A stretch of 64,000 nt of DNA from Echiichthys vipera. Taxonomy: Eukaryota; Chordata; Actinopteri; Perciformes; Trachinidae. The notes under the pieces were generated by a model. The model searched no databases. It was not told the origin of the DNA and saw only the letters and a program-made list of their open reading frames with translations. The stretch is taken from positions 1,224,012 to 1,288,011 of the forward strand of contig OY829659.1 in NCBI GenBank assembly GCA_963691815.1, written 5' to 3'. Position 1 is the first letter of the stretch. Each line of letters starts with the position of its first letter. Shown one piece after another: positions 58,501 through 64,000 of the stretch. A program made the translations under genes and the position numbers.

Positions 58501-59170
58501 GAGGTTTTCCAAAGGTCCTGCTGACAGGTGGTGCTACAGGGTGTTCTTGCTTTATGTTTCAACAAATCAAAAGGTCTGTTTACTAAAAAAATGGTGTTCA
58601 TTGGAGTCAAGGGTGAAAACAACACTATAAGCTCTATTTGGCTCTGTGGTAATCTCTAAAAATTCAAAACACTTTGGATGCGACGGATGTTCTGGTATTG
58701 GTTACACAAAGGCCTTTTGACTAATGCATGGGAAACATGCATGGGCTCAAACAGTCTGTAACAAAGAGTTTGTAAGTGTTTTGAAAGTGTCACAATACTA
58801 ATGTTAGGAATACTAATAAATTATCCTGACCACATTTATTTAGGGAATTGCATAAATCTATATTTTGTTCACATTTCAAAGCAGATTCCTTGATCTTCTC
58901 ATAGATTATGAGCTCGAGACTTCCCTGGAGGAGGATCTGCTGTCCCTGAATGAGATCCAGGATGCTCCATCTGGGCTGGAGTGGCTTCTCCAGGAGCTGG
59001 TTTCCCTCCACCTGGCTTTGTCCCAGGAGGACAGCGAGTCTTCGGCTCAGGCTGAATGGCTGGCCCTCTGCTCGAAGCTCGACCGCTTCCTGTTCCGCTT
59101 TTACCTCGTGGTTCTGGCCGCGTATGCCGGTACGCTGCTGATGCTCTGGGCCAGTTGGAGCTTCGCCTGA
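52569..59170 (+). CDS. htr3b: htr3b-like 5-HT3 receptor subunit (9 exons)
   Basis: A Cys-loop, serotonin-gated cation channel subunit of the plasma membrane. Exons: 52569-52641, 53717-53880, 54033-54077, 54284-54393, 55524-55693, 56718-56875, 57693-57903, 58272-58478, 58905-59170. They sum to 1404 bases (467 aa); phases all agree and the 45-base third exon is typical of the family. The first ATG (52569) has weak context two codons after an in-frame TAG; ATG 52608 (A at -3) would give 454 aa starting directly with the signal peptide MSVIWLMLMFSG. Visible: RPVHNW, loop D IWYRQIWTDEF, WIPDVIISEF, YVYVNSSGSVKNY, Cys-loop C163-C177, loop B SWLHS, GEWELLSIPSS, M1-M3, and M4 ending LLMLWASWSFA. IVFKTSVLLGYTVFRVN and the QAEWLALCSKLDR segment before M4 match HTR3B rather than HTR3A. 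The position next to usp28 agrees with human HTR3B. Confidence 0.93.
53033..53376 (+). mobile_element. tRNA-derived SINE copy in htr3b intron 1
   Basis: Near full-length copy with TTAGCACTGTCGCCTCACAG head and GACAAGCGGTTGAAGATGAA tail, same subfamily as 44597-44953. Confidence 0.9.
53465..53619 (+). mobile_element. 3' half of the second SINE family
   Basis: Matches 47567-47719 (GCTCCCCGTGCTGCGCATG ... GAACGGGTGAATGTGACAAA) but lacks the head and the final GCGCTATACAAG end. It lies just after the SINE at 53033-53376, so a nested insertion or truncation is likely. Confidence 0.75.
54579..55403. mobile_element. 825-base foldback element in htr3b intron 4
   Basis: Long terminal inverted repeats of about 265-310 bases. 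The left end AAGTCCAGCAAAATGGACCC pairs with the right end TGGGATCCATTTTTGCCGGACTT (given as 55381-55403). AGAGAACCTGGAGTTTATT at 54810-54828 pairs with AATAAACTCCAGGTTCTCT at about 55110-55128. Arms are roughly 54579-54843 and 55094-55403, with about 250 bases of unrelated sequence between. No transposase frame; a MITE or foldback transposon. Confidence 0.8.
55700..56110 (+). mobile_element. interspersed element related to 42340-42965
   Basis: Starts just after the donor of htr3b exon 5. Shares GAGGTTGGATCA(A/C)(G/A)TTCTGA and ...GCGCCAAGGGGG with the usp28 intron copy. Reading through the donor gives a longer open frame (to 56037), which is an artefact of the intron. Confidence 0.45.
57693..58478 (+). 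CDS. htr3b: htr3b exons 7-8: M1, M2 pore helix, M3 and intracellular loop
   Basis: Exon 57693-57903 carries M1 (PLLYVVGLLIPSIFLMLVD), the M1-M2 loop and M2 (about residues 278-297). Position -1' is Thr277 where HTR3A has Glu, 9' Leu287 is conserved, and 17' is Asn295. Exon 58272-58478 has M3 (GVFFAVCMAMLMLSLIKSIL) and part of the M3-M4 loop. Confidence 0.93.
58905..59170 (+). CDS. htr3b: htr3b exon 9: membrane-associated helix and M4
   Basis: An acidic stretch (ETSLEEDLLSLNE), the MA helix (EWLALCSKLDRF) and M4 (FYLVVLAAYAGTLLMLWASW), stop TGA at 59168-59170. The three arginines of HTR3A that restrict conductance are Ser425, Ala429 and Ala433 here. Confidence 0.93.
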
Positions 59171-59330
59171 CCACACGATCAGAGACTTGATGATTTTATA
59201 ATACTTAAACTGAAAGAACGTGTTGCTTATGTTATGTTTACCAGATTTACAGAGATGAATTGAGGATTCAGGATAGGAAAAAATATAAAATATACTGAAA
59301 AAAGTGTTCATATTTATTTAGAAATGATTA

Positions 59331-59336
59331 AATAAA
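59331..59336 (+). terminator. poly(A) signal of htr3b
   Basis: AATAAA 161 bases after the stop codon, the first canonical hexamer downstream. Confidence 0.75.
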
Positions 59337-62300
59337 ATATTAATATTAAATAGAATAGGACACACTTTATATTGTGTGCCAATGTTGTTACGCAATCCTT
59401 TTAAAAAATATACTATTACAACTTTGCCATTGTTTTTTATCGCGATTAAAAAAAGTAAAGTAATTGGTGAGATCTGGGAAATAATAATAATAAAAAAATT
59501 TATGGGCGCCTATCATGACACTTAAGGTCACCTGTTACAAAAAAAACCCACAGGGGTAACAGGGTAATGCTCACACAACGTCAGAAACACAAGCATGAAG
59601 TTCAGATCGAGCTCTTAAATCATCTATGCCTCATATGTTTGTCAGTGTTATTCCTTCATATTCATAAAAGTCTTTAAGTTGGCCTTTATATTAAGTCTAT
59701 TACTCTTCTGATTCTCTAATGCCTTAAAGCTCACATATTTGTAGGAGCATTTTGAAGTGTTGCGTTAGAAAAGATGAATGAAAACGGCAGAATTCGATAA
59801 AAACTTCCTCAGTTGCGCGAACATTTGTATGCTCCCTTGAGGTGGTTTGTGTCTTTGTCTGAAAAAGAGTTGACGCGCTAAATGGAAACGACTTTGCTGA
59901 TTAAGCTCTGACATAGCGAACATTTAACACACATAGGTGGTCAGCTGTTCCCACTGTCGTAGTCTCCGGATATTATAATACGAGCTGACATGAAAGAACA
60001 ATTCAAACTGGCCAAACTGAACCGAATCCCTGAAGACCTCTCTCCATTGTTCTCTCATAGATGGGTCAAGATGACTTGTTCTGTTTCCAGTTAGCAACCT
60101 CTACTTCTACTTCTACTTCTTCTCTACTTGTGGATTAAAGCCATGACCAAACTAAGCTATAGCTGAGTTTATTTGTTCCAAACCAGTTGATGGAAAAACA
60201 TCTAATTTGCATGCTTTTTTTGGTCGCCTTTCAAAAGTTTGCTGTGATGATTGCTGGGAATGTCTCTACAACACCCCAACTTCTTCCTCCTAAGCTTATG
60301 TATATTTCTGTATCTGATGCTGTATCCAAAGAGCTGGAGGATTAGATCTCTCAGGAGCATCCTCCAAAATCCTCCATTTCCCGCCAAATCTAACTGTGTA
60401 ACAACTTTCAATAAATGGTCAACCTTTGATGCAAGTGTCTGATTGAAATTATTTTATTTTGGAGTGCACACCGTGTAGCGTTTGAAGTGATTGATTACTT
60501 TAAATCAACGTCTTTATTCATAAATCCTCATTGGTGCACAATTGCCTCTGCCAACAATCTCTCTATCTGTATTTACATAGGATGGGTAAGCTCTATGGAG
60601 GCTTCCATGTCCTTCCGGTCTGTAAAAAACTATGAACTGTCAAGAGGGACATAAAGCACTATGTGGTACCAGTAAAGCTAATCGCATTTTTGCTCAGAGC
60701 CAGCGTGACTGTGGAAGACTCGAGTAAATACTGACCGGGCATTCACAACAAAAGTGATGGAGACGAGGAAAGCGTCAAGCTTCCATTCAAAATCAATGTA
60801 AATGACGCGATGGCACGTGATGACGCTCCCGGTGATGCAATTTGGGCTTTAAGGGAGACACGATAATTGTGTCCATGGTGTCCATCTCGTTGTTCGTCTC
60901 ATCGCTTGTGTCGCTTGAAGTTGAAAAATTTGAAGCGACATCAGCGTTGAGATTGCAGGAATGGTCATCGAAATTCTCCGTGACCATCCAGGGAAGCGCT
61001 GAAACAAGACGGTTCCTATGTATATAATATAATAGATATAACTGTGAACTGTGGATGGCAGCAACGTGTCTTTAGGCATCTAGTCTGCTCGTAAAGAAGA
61101 AGAAGAAGAAGAAAGCCGTCACTGCAGAAGGTGTGACAAGTCGCTAAATCTAGCAAGTGACCACCTGGGAGAGCTTCGGTAGGGGAAAAGGCTCACAGCA
61201 GCAAGGCTCGTGCATCACCACAAATCACTATTTTGTCTCCAAAACACCACAAAAGTCTCCAATAACACCAGAAACAGTCGCTAGATTTCTCTAAAGAATG
61301 GATGAGGATTTGGGAAGTCGCCAGATTTGGCAAGAAACTCGTTGGTGTTCGTTTACGGCGTCTCCCCGTCTCTTCTTCTCCATTGTTGGTGTATTTCTGT
61401 GGCAGTTACAGCGCCACATTCAGGCCTGGCATGTGAACTACAGTGTTTTGAGTCGGTTTCGAGGCCGCGTGGACAGAAAACTTTTTAAGAACGACGGAGA
61501 AAAAAATAGGCTGTTTTTCGAACGTGCGGACGTACGCTTAGAAGCATTCAGATCCCTGGTTAGCACTAGCATAACTTCCCATTTAGCACAACAGCAGAGT
61601 GGGCTGAGCCGGGGGCTAGCTTCAGTTAGTTAGATGCCTGGCTGCTAACTGTGATACTCGCGTTTCAGGAGATTTGAACGCCTCCATAGTTGCAGACAGG
61701 TTGCAAGTTGCACGTTTGAAAAAGGCGAGGCGCTAAAGAGCACTGTTCGTTTGAATACCATAAACAAGTTGACCACACGATGGGAAAAAAACCTACACAG
61801 TGCTCCTTCAAGTGTTGGGATGGGAAATGATGGGAAACAATTTTCTCTTCCAATTACTGGTCAAGTGTCTTGTCCCATCTAACGTCTTTTTTGCGATTGT
61901 CCTCGTGTTCACAGATCTCAGCTTTTGATCAAAACTGATTCAAATGGTTTCCAAAACTTCAAGAATGAAACTCAAGTCGTCTGAAACCAACTCTACTTTA
62001 AATATTCTGTTTGCCTTAGCTCCAGATACCGCACTGCCACCGCGTCGCAACAGTTTGAGAAAGACTTTATTGTATCCCGTCTGTTATCGTGCATTCCTGA
62101 CATTGAAGATTGACTCAAAGATAGTGTATAATAAAGCAGCTCTCTGGAGAAAATCCTTTGTACCAGTGCGATGTTATGATATTGTATTCATACTTTAATC
62201 TCCATCCCGCTGCCACAAAATAGATCAATAAAAGCCATTCAGAGCTCAGCTGCTGTGTCTCTATTCCCTGTTGGCTTCCTAATAGTCATGACTAGAATAT

Positions 62301-62654
62301 CAAAAGTGCGTCATAACAAACTCGCCGGTGGAAAGATCCATATTAATGCAATTTTCACATCATCTCCAAATGTCTTCTTCCAGTGGATCTGGTTGCACGG
62401 TGTTATGCAACCAGGCTGAAGATAAACGTCGGGTCAAATGCTTTGTAACTGCGTGTGTGTGTGTGTGAGGTAAGCAAAGGATGTGTGTGAAGTTCAAGGC
62501 CTTCTTTGTTGTGTATGTGAATGTAACCTCGAGATGACTCTCTGTTCTTTTGAAATGAAATAAAAACTTTTAAGTTGAAGTGAAAACAAAAGTCAGGCCT
62601 ATTCTTGTTTTCTGAATTACACCACGTCATGAGAAATCGTTCTGCGTATACATG

Positions 62655-62865
62655 GCGTGACCGGAGGCACAGTGGTTAGAGCAGTCGCCCCATGTGAAGA
62701 GGCTGAAGGTCCTCGGGGCAGGGGCAGCGGGTTCGACTCCGACCTGCGGCTCTTTGCTGCATGTCCTCTCCCCTCTCTGTCTGTCTGTCTGTCTGTCTCT
62801 CTCTCCCTCTCTCTCTCTCTCCATTTCCTGTCTGTCCTATATAATAAAAGCTTGAAAACTGCCAA
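62655..62865 (+). mobile_element. third SINE family copy (tRNA-headed)
   Basis: GAGGCACAGTGGTTAGAGCA (A-box-like), GGGTTCGACTCCGACCTG (B-box-like), CTTTGCTGCATGTCCTCTCC, a TCTG/TC-rich middle (62783-62821) and the end TATATAATAAAAGCTTG. This layout is typical of a tRNA-derived SINE widespread in percomorph fish. Confidence 0.8.
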
Positions 62866-63231
62866 AAAATGATCATCATATGATGGAGGAAATGAGCATT
62901 TATTCGATACTTCTATGTCTGAGAAGATGTTTATTATATGAATGATAGGGACATGAGATTCCTGGGAGGCAAAGGAAGGAAAAGAGTTGAGGGTGGTGTG
63001 CGTGTCGGGTCTTTTTATTACATTTTATCTTTATTTTTCGTTATTGTTGTTTGGTTTTATACTTTTTTATTGCTCAACGCCTTGATTTTATCATATTTTT
63101 TGTCTTTTATTTATAAAAAATAATCATATTATTTACATTTTTACATTTGATTCCTTCATCATTTTACATTTCTCATCATATTAGGGTTCAGAGGGTGGGG
63201 AAGATTGGGTGGATAGGGAGGGGAAAAGAAA

Positions 63232-63270
<39 letters not shown>

Positions 63271-63282
63271 GGGGGGGGGGGT
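63232..63282. repeat. GT repeat followed by poly-G
   Basis: (GT)n to about 63268, then a run of at least 11 G. Confidence 0.95.
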
Positions 63283-63928
63283 ACAGGACATCAGAACAAG
63301 TGATATCTCACTGTGCCCTCGTTATTTCCATGGCTGCGGTAGTTTTTCTGTTCTTCATTTATTTCTGGATGTAGAGATGCTTCCTCTCCACTTTGTAAAA
63401 AATGAATAAATAAATAAAAATTGATTAAAAGAATCTAATATTTGGCATCTCAACATTAGTAAAGTTGTGTAAAGCGGGCAGCTATGGCCCCTGTAGGTTT
63501 CCTGTGATGAAGGATATTACACGCCTAAACTTTGCTGTCACTAAGTGAGTTGACACTCTTGCCTTACAGCCTTTTAATTGTGCTAAATCACTGTAACACA
63601 CTGGCCCTGGTGTTGGCGTATTACTTAATTAAATGATTACTCAGCATGACATACGATGCGGTCCCTCGCTTTTATTTCCACACTCTTTCAGCTCCATTTG
63701 TCTCGGAGAGCGGCCGCTTGATTGAACAAGGAGGAGTGGCCCCAGATCAGATGGATACACCCTTATGAGCTGAGTGACACTAACAAGGTTTTGATAGTGG
63801 ACGAGAGCGAAGTGATGGATAAAGTGGGTGGATATGGAAGATATGGGTGTCAGGCGTCCCGAGGCCTTTCGTCAGAGCGGCAGGCAGACTTCCACAGCAG
63901 GAGACGGAAACACAGGTGAACGGGCACC

Positions 63929-63998
63929 ATGAGACTCTCACCCGCCTGGACGGCACTCTTTTTCCTTTTGATTCAAGGAGCATCGAGAGCCTGCACAG
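63929..63998 (+). CDS. first exon of a second 5-HT3 subunit gene (probable htr3a), continues beyond window
   Basis: ATG in good context (gcaccATGa) opens 23 codons, MRLSPAWTALFFLLIQGASR then ACT, a typical signal peptide, and ends G with a GT donor as the last two bases of the window. Phase 1 is the same as for htr3b exon 1. In human, HTR3A follows HTR3B in tandem on the same strand with USP28 on the other side, so this is most likely htr3a. The call rests on position and exon form; a signal peptide alone has no family signature. Confidence 0.5.
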   Translation, partial: MRLSPAWTALFFLLIQGASRACT

Positions 63999-64000
63999 GT

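Larger units (their letters stand above)
59337..63928. other. htr3b - htr3a intergenic region
   Basis: No coding exon is supported. It holds a SINE (62655-62865), GT/G microsatellites (63232-63282), a short AGA run (61097-61112) and unique sequence. The promoter of the downstream 5-HT3 gene should lie within the last kilobase; I see no clear TATA box. Confidence 0.5.

Noticed and set aside
1..64000. CRISPR arrays, phage or operon-like defence systems
   Set aside because: All tandem repeats are eukaryotic satellites or microsatellites without spacers, and all supported genes are spliced vertebrate genes.

Overview
This window is vertebrate nuclear DNA, almost certainly from a spiny-rayed (percomorph) teleost fish. 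The evidence is spliced genes with fish-like protein sequences, GT/AG introns, and many copies of short interspersed elements typical of fish, together with micro- and minisatellites. There are no operons, CRISPR arrays or prokaryotic signals.

Layout. (1) 1-5570, plus strand: the 3' end of bckdk (branched-chain alpha-ketoacid dehydrogenase kinase). Three terminal coding exons are visible, preceded by a 4.1 kb AT-rich tandem satellite that fills the upstream intron and runs off the left edge. (2) 5.6-10 kb: no gene; a dead LINE reverse-transcriptase tail and MITE-like repeats. (3) 10-18.2 kb, minus strand: orai2 (store-operated calcium channel subunit), with two coding exons (257 aa), a long 3' UTR and a probable non-coding first exon and promoter near 18.0-18.2 kb. 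(4) 18.2-21.2 kb: repeats and minisatellites. (5) 21.2-50.8 kb, minus strand: the complete usp28 deubiquitinase. I resolved 26 coding exons by hand; they join in one continuous frame of 1202 codons plus stop, and every intron phase agrees. (6) 50.8-52.6 kb: a head-to-head intergenic spacer, most of it a 1.3 kb AAAT-type array. (7) 52.6-59.3 kb, plus strand: a complete htr3b-like 5-HT3 receptor subunit gene with 9 exons (467 or 454 aa depending on start). (8) 59.3-63.9 kb: intergenic. (9) 63929-63998: a signal-peptide exon with a phase-1 donor at the window edge, probably the first exon of a second 5-HT3 subunit (htr3a).

The order USP28 - HTR3B - HTR3A, with USP28 divergent from the receptor pair, matches human 11q23, so the right half is an old conserved block. 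The genes are not functionally linked as a set: a mitochondrial kinase, a plasma-membrane calcium channel, a deubiquitinase and ligand-gated cation channels.

I did not find a convincing new biological system. The items most worth a second look are large inverted-repeat elements inside introns, the satellite with a higher-order period in bckdk, the array occupying the usp28/htr3b promoter spacer, an expanded acidic linker in usp28, and pore residues of the htr3b-like subunit.
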